DNA from: JASBYZ01 sp029983705
GTDB taxonomy: Bacteria > Actinomycetota > Coriobacteriia > Coriobacteriales > JAEZZM01
Length of the DNA: 64,000 nt
Assembly (NCBI GenBank): GCA_965119715.1
Contig: OZ221969.1
Span: 620,001 to 684,000, forward strand
Direction of reading: 5' to 3'
In this document: piece after piece, positions 7,864 to 17,143 of the stretch
How the letters are laid out: each line of letters opens with the position of its first letter
How positions within the stretch are numbered: position 1 is the stretch's first letter
Made by a program: the position numbers and the translations under genes
The notes under the pieces: generated by a model
Databases searched by the model: none
Told to the model about the DNA's origin: nothing
Seen by the model: the letters and a program-made list of their open reading frames with translations, nothing else

Positions 7864-8824
7864 ATGCAATATAAAAGCTCCATGTTTCATTTAGAATTGC
7901 AAGAATTTCGAATGCCTTTGCCTTAGAAAAATGCAGGTAAGGACCGTATTTTTTAACAAGCTCTTGAGCAAAGAGCTGCTGCTCACTTCTGTCTTTTGGC
8001 CCAGCACTTCCAAAACAGCTTTCTGAGAGGTGGGCAAACAGTACCGCCCACCTTGTGGATGGAAGCGCTTCGGTTTTACCTAGCGCGCGAGCAATCCTAA
8101 TAGCATGGATATCTGGATCAGCTTCAAGAATAACTGCCTCAGGAAATATCGTAGATAAAAGCTCCATCTTCATAAGTGTATAGATGCCCTCAGCACTAAA
8201 GCCTCCACATAAGAGCTTGTCAAGCTCCATAGTCCAGCGCTCTTTTGAAACGTCATAAAGACGTCCTCTGAGCGTTTGAGCGGCCTCAATGTACTCATCG
8301 TCAACAACAAAACCGAGTTGGGAGGCAAAGCGGGCAGCTCTGAGCATTCTTAAAGGATCTTCATTAATGCGCTCAAAGGGATCTCCCACACTTCTGATGC
8401 GCTTTTCCTTGAGGTCTTTTTGGCCATTAAAGGGATCATAGAGTTTGTCTTTGTAGGCCATGGCATTGATGCTAAAGTCTCTTCGGCTTAAGTCTTTTTC
8501 AATATCTGTTTCAAAGTGAACTTCAGGATGTCTTCCAGGGTTTGGATAGGATTCAGTCCTAAAGGTGGTAACTTCAATAACATTACCGTCAAGTTTAAAG
8601 CCAATAGTTCCAAATCTCTTACCAGCTAAATAAGGCTTTCTTCCGTATGCTCTTACAGCTTTCTCAATATCGTCAGGCTCTAGCGGGCTTGCAAAATCAT
8701 AGTCATGAGGCTTCTTTCCCATGAGCGCATCTCTTACGCAGCCTCCCACTAAGTAAACAGGCTTTACTACCTGCTCAACACGGGCAAGCTCTCTGTTAAG
8801 ATCTCTAAAGTCTGTTTGGCTCAT
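7862..8824 (-). CDS. cca: CCA tRNA nucleotidyltransferase / poly(A) polymerase family
   Basis: A class II nucleotidyltransferase that adds or repairs the 3' CCA of tRNA. The N-terminal head has V-G-G-C-V-R-D (26-32) and the metal-binding D-Y-D (41-43). R-R-D-F-S-I-N-A-M-A-Y (about 114-124) and D-P-L-R-M-L-R-A-A-R-F-A (about 157-168) follow. At 320 residues it is shorter than typical bacterial CCA enzymes (about 400 or more) and lacks most of the body/tail region. It could therefore be a CC-adding or partial-function member. It heads away from the hsp20 terminator and precedes no obvious partner gene. Confidence 0.85.
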   Translation of the reverse strand: MSQTDFRDLNRELARVEQVVKPVYLVGGCVRDALMGKKPHDYDFASPLEPDDIEKAVRAYGRKPYLAGKRFGTIGFKLDGNVIEVTTFRTESYPNPGRHPEVHFETDIEKDLSRRDFSINAMAYKDKLYDPFNGQKDLKEKRIRSVGDPFERINEDPLRMLRAARFASQLGFVVDDEYIEAAQTLRGRLYDVSKERWTMELDKLLCGGFSAEGIYTLMKMELLSTIFPEAVILEADPDIHAIRIARALGKTEALPSTRWAVLFAHLSESCFGSAGPKDRSEQQLFAQELVKKYGPYLHFSKAKAFEILAILNETWSFYIA

Positions 8825-8842
8825 TACAATACATCCGCCTTA

Positions 8843-9727
8843 CTATTGATAGCTGATGGGCCTATTTTGGCGTGCAGCATAAACTTTTATTGGTGATGTA
8901 CCTATACCCGGCAAGAGTGTTTTTATTGACATGTCTGGTTTGTTATTGGTTTCTGAAAGGTGCATGCCAATGACTGTTTGGGTGCGCGAGCTTATAAGTG
9001 TTGAGAGGACTTCAAAGGCTTGAACGTTTGAGAGGTGTCCAGTTTCTGAAGCTATACGCTGCTTGAGCACATAGGGGTAGGGGCCGTTTTTAAGCATGTC
9101 TGGGTCGTGATTTGACTCTAAGGCTAAAAGCCGCGCATCACTTAAAAGTTCTTTTGCCTCTGCACTTAAGTTTCCTGTATCAGTTACGTAGGAAACTGCA
9201 TCCCCATCGCCTTCAAATCTAAAACCTATAGGTTCACGCGCATCGTGAGAGGTAGGAAAGGTTTGTATGTGTATGCCGGCTAGGTCAAAACTATCTCGTG
9301 AGTGGATGATATAGGGAGATACTTCTTTACTTACTGACCTTGATTCTGAACTTCCTTGGGTGCAGTAGACCGGTATTTGAAGTCCGCGTGAAAGAACTCC
9401 TAAACCTTTGGTGTGGTCTGAGTGCTCGTGGGTAAGCAGGATAGCCTTAATTTTTGCTCGAGAAATTTTGAGGGCATCCAGGCGTTCAAAGGCAACCTTT
9501 TTAGAAAAGCCTGCATCAATCATAAGGGCTCCCTCAGGACCCTCTATCACACAACAGTTTCCCTTAGAGCCACTACCTAATACGTGAAGGCGCAAACCCC
9601 CGCATTTATCCACCGGAACTAAAGCTTCTGTATACACCGGCTCAAGCTCAATCTGCTTGCCCTTTCTCATATCTTCAATCTCAGACCAGCTCAACGTTTG
9701 ATCTGAATCGTAAATAGAAAAATCCAT
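8843..9727 (-). CDS. metallo-beta-lactamase-fold hydrolase, WalJ/YycJ type
   Basis: A 294-residue cytoplasmic hydrolase. After an N-terminal extension of about 45 residues the fold begins with L-H-V-L-G-S-G-S-K-G-N-C (48-59), the typical WalJ start. The metal motif T-H-E-H-S-D-H (99-105), then S-H-D (about 174-176) and D-T-G (about 192-194), are intact. WalJ proteins are single-strand exonuclease-like enzymes tied to cell-division and cell-wall control in Firmicutes. Here no walKR genes are adjacent. It is 18 bp from the cca-like gene and likely co-transcribed. Confidence 0.8.
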   Translation of the reverse strand: MDFSIYDSDQTLSWSEIEDMRKGKQIELEPVYTEALVPVDKCGGLRLHVLGSGSKGNCCVIEGPEGALMIDAGFSKKVAFERLDALKISRAKIKAILLTHEHSDHTKGLGVLSRGLQIPVYCTQGSSESRSVSKEVSPYIIHSRDSFDLAGIHIQTFPTSHDAREPIGFRFEGDGDAVSYVTDTGNLSAEAKELLSDARLLALESNHDPDMLKNGPYPYVLKQRIASETGHLSNVQAFEVLSTLISSRTQTVIGMHLSETNNKPDMSIKTLLPGIGTSPIKVYAARQNRPISYQ

Positions 9728-9739
9728 CTTAGCTTTCTT

Positions 9740-10777
9740 TTATTGTTGATTGTTTTGTTTCTTAGTAGTTACTCTACCATGTGTCGCGTAAGGGTGGGTA
9801 TCGTTTAGCATCTGTGCAGTTACAATATAGCTGCCCATATTATCTTCAGAAATGTGAACACTTGTAGCATCTTTAGGGTACTTGAGCTTAGGTCCTTTTT
9901 GACGAGAAATCACGTAGCCCTCAAACTCGTACTCTTTATTAAAGCCTAAAAAGTCTGGATACTCTTCAAGTGCAAGATTTTCTTGGGTGATTATTGCAGA
10001 GTGTGGAAAGCCCACGTAACGATACTTGTAAGAAATGTATGGGAGGCCTGTGATATCAGTTTTTTGATTTGGATACCTTAAAATCAAGCCAAAGTCTTGA
10101 GCATGTACTGCAGTAAATTGACCTTTTTTAGAGTTTTGAAAGTTCTCTATTTTATAGCCAGGAGCTTTAAGGTCAAGGGCTAAGCCAAGGGTGTTATCAA
10201 CATTTTCTGGATCAAGATACCCCGGATCATCTGGACCAATGTAGGCTGCCATTAAATCAATTGGAGTTTCAAACTCTGCTGATATTGCCAGGTTAAGACC
10301 CTTATACGCATCAGCACATCCTGCAGTTGCCTTTTGATTTTCAAAAGGCACACTTACGAGTTTTGGCTCTCTATCAGATAAGTTCAGGTGTTTATCGTTA
10401 ACAATATATAAGGAGTTATCAACTACAAGCTTAGAACTTGTAGAGCTTGCTGCCTTAGCAAAATCAATCTCAGCATAAGGTCCATTTACAAAGCGCTCTT
10501 TTTCTTTTGGACTTTGGGCATTTTGATTGGTGCTTATCTTAGGGTTTAAATCCAGATTAACGATGCCTTTATCAACAGCATAAAAAAGCCCTGCGCTCAA
10601 TCCCACAATTAGTACAACAGCACTTAGTCCAATTGCGGTTGCAAGCTTATTTTTGCGCGAGATTGAATTGTTTTGAGAAGGCTCAGGAGAGCCTTGAGCA
10701 TCAGATAACATATCCTCTGCTTCCTGCCCGTATTCCTGAGCCTTTTGTACATAATCTGAACTTCGTTTTATTTGCAT
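9740..10777 (-). CDS. unrecognised single-pass membrane protein
   Basis: A 345-residue protein I do not recognise. A charged cytoplasmic N-terminus of about 45 residues precedes one hydrophobic segment (about 47-68). A large, probably extracytoplasmic domain with many Tyr, Pro and Asp residues and few Cys follows. It ends in a basic, Gln-rich tail. There is no lipobox or LPxTG motif. It lies 12 bp upstream of the WalJ-like gene on the same strand. It may be an envelope protein. Its function is unknown. Confidence 0.65.
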   Translation of the reverse strand: MQIKRSSDYVQKAQEYGQEAEDMLSDAQGSPEPSQNNSISRKNKLATAIGLSAVVLIVGLSAGLFYAVDKGIVNLDLNPKISTNQNAQSPKEKERFVNGPYAEIDFAKAASSTSSKLVVDNSLYIVNDKHLNLSDREPKLVSVPFENQKATAGCADAYKGLNLAISAEFETPIDLMAAYIGPDDPGYLDPENVDNTLGLALDLKAPGYKIENFQNSKKGQFTAVHAQDFGLILRYPNQKTDITGLPYISYKYRYVGFPHSAIITQENLALEEYPDFLGFNKEYEFEGYVISRQKGPKLKYPKDATSVHISEDNMGSYIVTAQMLNDTHPYATHGRVTTKKQNNQQ

Positions 10778-10821
10778 AATACTAAATTATAAACATCATA
10801 TTACATTAAGTAGTGGTGGTT

Positions 10822-11790
10822 TTAAGCTCTTTTGTCCTCTGGCGTATCTTTTGACTTGTCTGGATCTTGAGACTTTGCTGGATCTTCTTTGGTAGATTTA
10901 AAAATCTCTCCAATTGATCCAACACTTGAGGCAAGTCCTTGCATTTCAAGTGGCATAAAGATCTTGGTTGCATTACCGTCAGCTACATCTTTTAAAGACT
11001 CAATGTAGCGCAAGCTAATAAGCTCTCGGTCAGGATTTCCCTCATGAATTGCCTTGTAAATCATGGCGATACTCTGAGATTCACCTTCTGCAAGTAAGAT
11101 CTTTTGATCTTTTTGAGCAGCAGCAACGTTTTTGATAGCCTGTGCCTTACCTTCAGCTTCCAAAATTGAAGACTGCTTAAAACCTTCTGCACGAGCAATA
11201 GCACTCTCGCGCTCTCCTTCAGCTTCCAAAATCATTGCACGTCTCTCACGCTCTGCCTTCATTTGGCGGTGCATTGACTCAGTAACATCTACTGGTGGCT
11301 CAATTCTTTGGAGCTCAACACGGACTACCTTTACACCCCATTTATCAGTTGCAGCGTCAAGAATCTCTCTTAAGGTTGCATTGATAGTCTCTCTTGAGGT
11401 TAGAGATTCATCGAGTTGCATCTCACCAATTACGTTACGAAGGTTGGTTTGAGCAAGCTTGGTGGCGGCAAGATAAAAGTCAGTAACGTTATAGTTAAGC
11501 TTTACTGGGTCTGTGGCCTCGTAATATACAACTGCGTCAACAGTTACTACAACGTTATCTTTGGTGATTACTTCCTGAGGTGGTACGTCTACCACATTTT
11601 CACGCATGTCCACCTTAGTCATCCTATCAATAAATGGGATAACAATATGCAGACCTGAGTTGAGCGTGCGCTGATACTTACCAAGGCGCTCTACTACGCC
11701 TTTCTCGTGTGGTCGCACAACCTTAATGGTATTTGAGGCTACAAACCAAATAAACACCAAAAAGATGACCAGCATAATTAACTCTGACAT
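10822..11790 (-). CDS. SPFH/Band-7 stomatin-like protein (paraslipin/QmcA type)
   Basis: A 322-residue SPFH protein. An N-terminal hydrophobic anchor (1-20) is followed by the Band-7 domain with V-R-P-H-E-K-G-V-V-E-R-L-G-K-Y (about 25-39) and G-L-H-I-V-I-P-F-I-D. A long Ala/Glu-rich coiled coil (about 180-250: R-A-M-I-L-E-A-E-G-E-R and repeats) follows, then a charged tail. Such proteins form membrane microdomain scaffolds and often act with NfeD proteins. The NfeD-like gene lies immediately upstream with no gap and its end carries this gene's ribosome-binding site (GGAG). Confidence 0.9.
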   Translation of the reverse strand: MSELIMLVIFLVFIWFVASNTIKVVRPHEKGVVERLGKYQRTLNSGLHIVIPFIDRMTKVDMRENVVDVPPQEVITKDNVVVTVDAVVYYEATDPVKLNYNVTDFYLAATKLAQTNLRNVIGEMQLDESLTSRETINATLREILDAATDKWGVKVVRVELQRIEPPVDVTESMHRQMKAERERRAMILEAEGERESAIARAEGFKQSSILEAEGKAQAIKNVAAAQKDQKILLAEGESQSIAMIYKAIHEGNPDRELISLRYIESLKDVADGNATKIFMPLEMQGLASSVGSIGEIFKSTKEDPAKSQDPDKSKDTPEDKRA

Positions 11791-12231
11791 CTAAAGCTCC
11801 TTAATAACGAGTTTTGTTCCATCTACTCCAACAACAGATACTTCTTGATCGACCTTAAAACTTTCACTACTATCTTGAGCTACAGCAAGCCAATCCTCGC
11901 CAAGCACAATGGCTCTGCCAATAGGCTCTTCACTTGTAATTGCCTTGGTAATTCGAGCTTGTTTTCCTATTACTCTATCAATTGCGCTTTCCTGTTTAGG
12001 AGCACGCTTGGCAAGTGAGCGTGCAAAGGGTCTCACAAAGATAAATGACAAAATGGTGCCAAGTGCAAAAAGTACAACTTGCAACCAAATAGGTGCCGAG
12101 AAAAAATAGGCAATAAGGGCAAGTAGGGCCCCAAATGAAAAGGGGATAAGGTAAAAACTTAGTGAAAGCATTTCTAGTATCGCAAATCCTATGGCTATAG
12201 CGAGCCATATCCAAAACCAAACACTGAGCAC
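11791..12231 (-). CDS. NfeD-like membrane protein
   Basis: A protein of about 146 residues with hydrophobic helices in the first ~75 residues and a C-terminal soluble OB-like domain (R-V-I-G-K-Q-A-R-I-T-K, about 88-98, and V-S-V-V-G-V-D-G-T-K-L-V-I, near the end), the usual short NfeD1b layout. I prefer the GTG at 12231, which has AGGAG about 6 nt upstream. The frame also has a TTG 15 nt further up that overlaps this site. It forms a two-gene unit with the SPFH protein downstream, matching the known NfeD-SPFH partnership. Confidence 0.85.
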   Translation of the reverse strand: MLSVWFWIWLAIAIGFAILEMLSLSFYLIPFSFGALLALIAYFFSAPIWLQVVLFALGTILSFIFVRPFARSLAKRAPKQESAIDRVIGKQARITKAITSEEPIGRAIVLGEDWLAVAQDSSESFKVDQEVSVVGVDGTKLVIKEL

Positions 12232-12347
12232 CGTAACTCCTAACAATTAAATTACTTTAGTGTAAATACCCTTAAATTATCCAAGGTAACACACATATTT
12301 AGCCAAGTATGATTATCATAAGACATACCTTACAAGTTAGGAAGGCT

Positions 12348-13859
12348 ATGAGAAAGCAGATTAACAAAGAACAGTTTCCCCCAAAGAAAGCTCGGAGGAA
12401 GAAACAAGAACCTGCAGTAATCCTTATGGTGTCTGGCGGCTCAGATTCTGTTGCGCTGCTTTGTAAAGCGCTTGAAGAGCCTATGGATATATATGATGGA
12501 GCAGGTAGTAAGCTTATTGATAAAAAGCGCCTGCACGTGCTGCACATCAATCACCTCCTGAGGCCTGGCGCAAGTGATGAGGATGAGGCTTACGTAAGAA
12601 AGCTCTGCGATGAGTTTAAGCTGCCATTTCACTCAAAGAGCATCAATGTGCCTCAAGAGATGGAAGAGCGAAACATCACCAATACCGAGTCTGCAGCTCG
12701 TGAGCTAAGGTATGAGGCGGCCTTTAATCTTGCACACGCACTTTCAGATAGAGGTGGATACCCCTACGATGAGGTGCGAATTCTAACTGCACATACCGCT
12801 GATGATCGTGTAGAAACCTTTTTTATGAGGGCAATTGAGGGAGCCGGCATTACTGGCCTCGTATCAATTAGACCTCGTAGGGATAACATTATTCGTCCGC
12901 TCTTATACTACACTCGTGAGGAGCTCAGAGATTATTTGCGCCAAAAGCAAATTTCTTGGTGCGAAGATAAGACTAACGAGGACACAACATATTTTAGAGC
13001 CTTTGTGCGCCATGAAATTATTCCGCTTGCAAAAACTAGAAACCCTAAACTTATAGAAACGCTCTCGCATTCACTTGATGTAGTGATGGATGAGAATGAA
13101 TTTATAAAAAACACTGCAAAAGATGCCTATCTTTTCTCGCTTAAAGAGCGTGAGAAGGGCATGGTTGTTTTTGATTCTGGAAAAATAGCTCGCCTTGATA
13201 GTGCTATTGCTAAGCGCGTTATTAGAGAGGCACTTAACGAGGTCTCAAGTATGGGTGCGCGTTTTGATTCAAAGCATGTTCTAGCTGCCTTAAGAGGTGC
13301 TGATACTAGACCATTTTCTGTCTCTCTTCCCGGAGAAGTTGAGGTGCGTCGCGAATTTGATGATCTGGTAATCAAAAACACCACCAAGGAATTAAACCAG
13401 GTTATGTCTGGAACTATTAAGGTGCCCGGCACTAAGGATGTTGGCGCCTTTGGAACCTTAATTGCCCGTGTAATTGAGGTGCCACCCCATGCAGATGCTG
13501 CATTTTTAGCAGCTTCACTTTCAATTCCGTATGAGCAAAATCCGCGCTTTCATCCAATCGTATTTGATGCCGATAAGGCCGGTATTACAGAAGAGCAGCT
13601 TCAAGAGGGGCTTGCAGAGCTGCGCATTGATGCTCCTCAGGACGGAGATAGCATTGAGCCCCAAGGTATGCAAGGTGGATCTAAGAAGGTATTTGATGTC
13701 CTTGCTGAGGCAAAAATTGCACTCAGAAAACGTCCAAGTATACCTATTGTTCGCACAGCTGATGGCAGTCAGCTTGTGTGTATCGCGGGAATTCGCGTAG
13801 ATAGAAATGTTGAATGTGGCGAAAACAGTTCGAGACTAGTAGAATTAAGCTTTAAGTAA
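12348..13859 (+). CDS. tilS: tRNA(Ile)-lysidine synthetase TilS
   Basis: TilS converts C34 of the CAU anticodon of a minor tRNA(Ile) to lysidine with ATP. The P-loop S-G-G-S-D-S (about 29-34 from this start) and the H-I-N-H-L-L-R motif (about 65-71) are diagnostic. T-A-H-T-A-D-D-R-V-E-T-F-F (about 147-159) is also present. The C-terminal region (about 400-503) is the tRNA-binding TilS-C domain. The frame opens at 12309, but the AGGA at 12339-12342 fits the ATG at 12348 better. It starts the conserved tilS-hpt-ftsH-folE block. Confidence 0.93.
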   Translation: MRKQINKEQFPPKKARRKKQEPAVILMVSGGSDSVALLCKALEEPMDIYDGAGSKLIDKKRLHVLHINHLLRPGASDEDEAYVRKLCDEFKLPFHSKSINVPQEMEERNITNTESAARELRYEAAFNLAHALSDRGGYPYDEVRILTAHTADDRVETFFMRAIEGAGITGLVSIRPRRDNIIRPLLYYTREELRDYLRQKQISWCEDKTNEDTTYFRAFVRHEIIPLAKTRNPKLIETLSHSLDVVMDENEFIKNTAKDAYLFSLKEREKGMVVFDSGKIARLDSAIAKRVIREALNEVSSMGARFDSKHVLAALRGADTRPFSVSLPGEVEVRREFDDLVIKNTTKELNQVMSGTIKVPGTKDVGAFGTLIARVIEVPPHADAAFLAASLSIPYEQNPRFHPIVFDADKAGITEEQLQEGLAELRIDAPQDGDSIEPQGMQGGSKKVFDVLAEAKIALRKRPSIPIVRTADGSQLVCIAGIRVDRNVECGENSSRLVELSFK

Positions 13860-13880
13860 TTTTTAGACCATAGGGTGATT

Positions 13881-14426
13881 ATGGAACTCCATCAAGACGT
13901 AGAGAGCTTGCTCTACACTCAAGAAGAAATTGCACAAAAAGTAAAAGAGCTTGGTGCACAAATTAGTAAAGACTATGCCGGAAAGAACTTATTGCTTGTA
14001 GCAGTGCTTAGAGGGGCTGTGGTATTTACTGCAGACCTTATGCGCGCAATTGATACTGACCTTGAAGTAGACTTTATGGCAGTATCAAGCTATGGCTCAC
14101 AAGTTCAATCTTCAGGTGTTGTACGTATTATTAAAGATCTCTCAACCTCTATTGAGGGAAGGGATGTCTTAATTGTTGAAGACGTACTTGACTCAGGATT
14201 AACGCTTACCTATTTAATGAGAAACTTAAGCTCACGTGGGCCAAATTCAATTAAAATGGTTGCACTTTTGCATAAAGAGGGTAAGCAAGAAACTGATCTT
14301 CGTCCTGATTATGTAGGCTTTAGCTGCCCAGATGAATTTGTTGTGGGATACGGACTTGACTATGCAGAAAAGTATAGAAACCTCCCATACATTGGTATAT
14401 TAAAACCTCAAGTATATGAAAGTTAG
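13881..14426 (+). CDS. hpt: hypoxanthine phosphoribosyltransferase
   Basis: A purine-salvage enzyme that joins hypoxanthine or guanine to PRPP. The PRPP-binding signature V-L-I-V-E-D-V-L-D-S-G-L-T-L is at about 96-109. The flexible-loop S-S-Y-G-S (about 69-73) is also seen. The 181-residue length is normal. The ATG at 13881 is preceded by TAGGG. A GTG two codons earlier is less well placed. It lies 21 bp after tilS and 35 bp before ftsH, the common Gram-positive arrangement. Confidence 0.94.
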   Translation: MELHQDVESLLYTQEEIAQKVKELGAQISKDYAGKNLLLVAVLRGAVVFTADLMRAIDTDLEVDFMAVSSYGSQVQSSGVVRIIKDLSTSIEGRDVLIVEDVLDSGLTLTYLMRNLSSRGPNSIKMVALLHKEGKQETDLRPDYVGFSCPDEFVVGYGLDYAEKYRNLPYIGILKPQVYES

Positions 14427-14461
14427 TTTAAGCTTTTTTAATAGCTTAAAGGAGAACGTGC

Positions 14462-16594
14462 GTGGACAACGAACAAAAGAATAGCAAGAACAATAATGGA
14501 CCGCTTAAAAACAAGCGCTCCATTTTCTTGTACGTAATTTTAGGCATCATCTTACTTGTTATTGTTGCCTTCCAGTTTGGTAACTTTGCAAACAAGCAAA
14601 AAGAGCTTGCCACCTCTGAATTTACTCAAGCCTTAAAAGATGACCGTATATCAGAAGTAACCTATTCAGCTGCAAACGGCACCTTAAAAGGTAAGATGTG
14701 GGAAAAAAGTGCTGATATCGGTAAAAAAAACAAACTTATCGACTTCAAATCTACCTATGTAGGTACCGATAACCTTGCAGAGATCATGCAGGCAAATCCA
14801 AAAGTAAAATATAAGGTGGACGTAAGTTCAAATGCTATGTGGATTAGCATGCTTATGACGCTTGTGCCAATACTTCTAATTATTGGTGTGATGTTTTACT
14901 TTATGAACCAAATGCAGGGTCCTGGATCTAAAACTATGCAATTTGGTAAGTCAAAGGCCAAAAAGGCACTTGAAGACAGACCTAAGGTTAAGTTTGAAGA
15001 TGTTGCTGGTATTGAAGAGGCAGTTGATGAGCTCGAAGAGATTAAAGACTTCCTCTCAAATCCAGATAAGTTCCAGGCAATGGGCGCAAAGATTCCTCGC
15101 GGTGTCTTACTAGTAGGCCCTCCAGGAACTGGTAAAACCTTACTTGCTAAGGCTGTTGCGGGCGAGGCAGGCGTTCCATTTTATTCAATCTCAGGTTCAG
15201 ACTTTGTAGAAATGTTTGTTGGTGTTGGAGCTTCTCGTGTACGTGACCTCTTTAAAGAGGCAAAAGAAGCTGCTCCTTCAATTATTTTTATCGATGAGAT
15301 CGATGCGGTTGGTCGTCAAAGAGGTGCAGGCCTTGGTGGCGGACATGATGAGCGTGAGCAAACCTTAAACCAACTTCTTGTTGAGATGGATGGTTTTGAG
15401 GATAAGGACTCAGTCATCTTAATTGCTGCAACCAACCGTCCTGACATCTTAGACCCAGCACTCCTAAGACCTGGGCGCTTTGACAGACGCATTACAGTTG
15501 ATAGACCTGACGTTAAGGGTAGAGAGCAAATCTTAATGGTTCACTCAGCTAAAAAGCCACTTGACGACGATATCTCATTTGAAAACTTAGCCAAGCTCAC
15601 CCCTGGCTTTACCGGTGCTGACCTTGCTAACCTCATGAACGAAGCAGCACTACTTGCTGCTCGTGAAGGCAAAAAGCGCATTACCATGGATGAGATTACT
15701 GAGGCAATTGAAAGAGTTGTTGCAGGTCCAGAGCGTAAAAGCAGAATTATTACTGATAAAGAAAAGCGCACCATTGCATATCACGAGTCTGGACATGCTT
15801 TGGTGGGTCACATTCTTGAAAACGCAGACCCTGTACATAAGATTTCAATTATCGCCCGTGGTCAAGCACTGGGCTACACCTTATCAATGCCAAATGAGGA
15901 CCGCTTCTTAAATGCTAAAAAAGAGATGTTAGATTCTCTTGCAGTGTTCTTAGGTGGTCGTGTGGCCGAAGAGATTGCCTGCGATGACATTACCACTGGA
16001 GCATCAAATGACCTTGAGCGTGCAACAAAAATTGCTCGCGACATGGTAACCAGATATGGTATGTCAGACAATCTTGGAACCATGGTCTTTGGTGAGGCAC
16101 AGCATGAAGTCTTCTTAGGTAGAGACTATGCAAATAACCAAGACTACTCTCAAGCTACCGCTGAGCGCATTGATAAGGAAGTTGCTGATATTATGCGCGA
16201 AGCTCATGAGAAGGCTGTAAAGATTTTAACTGAGCGCAGAGGTCAGTTAGATTTAATGGTAGAAGTTTTACTTGAGCGCGAAACTGTTGAAGGCAAGGCT
16301 GTTGAAGCCCTTCTTGATAACCGCTGGGATGAATACTTAGTTGAAGAAGCTGAGTATAAAAAACAGAAGGAAGAAGAAGATAAAAAGCGCCATGAGCAAG
16401 AATTACTTGAGATAGAAAAAGAAGCTCAAGCCATCAAAGAAGAGGCTCAAGCTTCTTATGAAATATCAGTTGAGGGTTCTGGAAAGAAGGTTATTGTTAA
16501 CCCAGACGGCTCAACTACTGTGGTCTCAGAGGATGGAAGCCAAAAGACTCTGGAGGCACCACAAAATCCAAATGGACCTAAGCGTCCTGAATAG
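14462..16594 (+). CDS. ftsH: ATP-dependent zinc metalloprotease FtsH
   Basis: A membrane-anchored AAA+ protease that degrades misfolded and regulatory proteins. Two transmembrane segments (about 21-40 and 126-148) flank an extracytoplasmic domain. The AAA module has Walker A G-P-P-G-T-G-K-T (about 219-226), Walker B I-I-F-I-D-E-I-D and the second region of homology with the R-P-G-R-F-D motif. The zinc site H-E-S-G-H is at about 441-445. At 710 residues it carries a charged, Glu/Lys-rich C-terminal tail of about 90 residues beyond the protease domain. It starts with GTG after AAAGGAG. Its 3' end overlaps a convergent gene by 17 bp. Confidence 0.97.
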   Translation: MDNEQKNSKNNNGPLKNKRSIFLYVILGIILLVIVAFQFGNFANKQKELATSEFTQALKDDRISEVTYSAANGTLKGKMWEKSADIGKKNKLIDFKSTYVGTDNLAEIMQANPKVKYKVDVSSNAMWISMLMTLVPILLIIGVMFYFMNQMQGPGSKTMQFGKSKAKKALEDRPKVKFEDVAGIEEAVDELEEIKDFLSNPDKFQAMGAKIPRGVLLVGPPGTGKTLLAKAVAGEAGVPFYSISGSDFVEMFVGVGASRVRDLFKEAKEAAPSIIFIDEIDAVGRQRGAGLGGGHDEREQTLNQLLVEMDGFEDKDSVILIAATNRPDILDPALLRPGRFDRRITVDRPDVKGREQILMVHSAKKPLDDDISFENLAKLTPGFTGADLANLMNEAALLAAREGKKRITMDEITEAIERVVAGPERKSRIITDKEKRTIAYHESGHALVGHILENADPVHKISIIARGQALGYTLSMPNEDRFLNAKKEMLDSLAVFLGGRVAEEIACDDITTGASNDLERATKIARDMVTRYGMSDNLGTMVFGEAQHEVFLGRDYANNQDYSQATAERIDKEVADIMREAHEKAVKILTERRGQLDLMVEVLLERETVEGKAVEALLDNRWDEYLVEEAEYKKQKEEEDKKRHEQELLEIEKEAQAIKEEAQASYEISVEGSGKKVIVNPDGSTTVVSEDGSQKTLEAPQNPNGPKRPE

Positions 16595-17141
16595 CTTCCT
16601 CACGCTCCACATTAGCCTCGATGTAGCCTTGAATTACTTTTTCAAGCTCATCGGGGCTTCCTTTTTTAAATCCCTCTTCATTAAAGTGAACTGCAAGAGC
16701 AGAGCTTGAATAGACGATAATTACCTTAGCTTTTCTTTCATAGCTGGTGATGGTTTCTACTGGGAAAAAGAGCTCAACATCGCGGCTTAAAAATTTCATC
16801 TTTACAAACTTGTCAGAAAGTGTAGAGACTACCTGGGCATTCTTACCAAAATCTTGCTTAAATTTAAGATACATTTTGATGCCCTGTTGTCTGTGGGCTC
16901 CAAAAAATATTGCAATTAAGATAAGAAGTAAGAAGGAGAAAAACATGATGAAGTAATTACCAGTCTCATCATTTTTTATAACTCCCACAATGATTCCCAC
17001 TATAAATACGAGACCAAGCAAGAGCAGGCTTATCTTGTACTGCTTTGATTGATCTGCCTTGGCTACACGTGAAGTGTAGCTTGCATTAAGGGTCGCCTCG
17101 CTAATAAAAAGGGGCTCTGTATCTTTTAAATCGTCTCTCAA
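16578..17141 (-). CDS. YcxB-like membrane protein
   Basis: A 187-residue protein with two close hydrophobic segments (about 37-57 and 64-84) and a C-terminal soluble domain containing F-V-K-M-K-F and a run of beta strands. This is the layout of YcxB-like proteins, whose function is unknown. It lies 2 bp downstream of the exonuclease III gene on the same strand and converges on ftsH with a 17-bp overlap. Confidence 0.7.
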   Translation of the reverse strand: MRDDLKDTEPLFISEATLNASYTSRVAKADQSKQYKISLLLLGLVFIVGIIVGVIKNDETGNYFIMFFSFLLLILIAIFFGAHRQQGIKMYLKFKQDFGKNAQVVSTLSDKFVKMKFLSRDVELFFPVETITSYERKAKVIIVYSSSALAVHFNEEGFKKGSPDELEKVIQGYIEANVEREEAIQDA

Positions 17142-17143
17142 AA

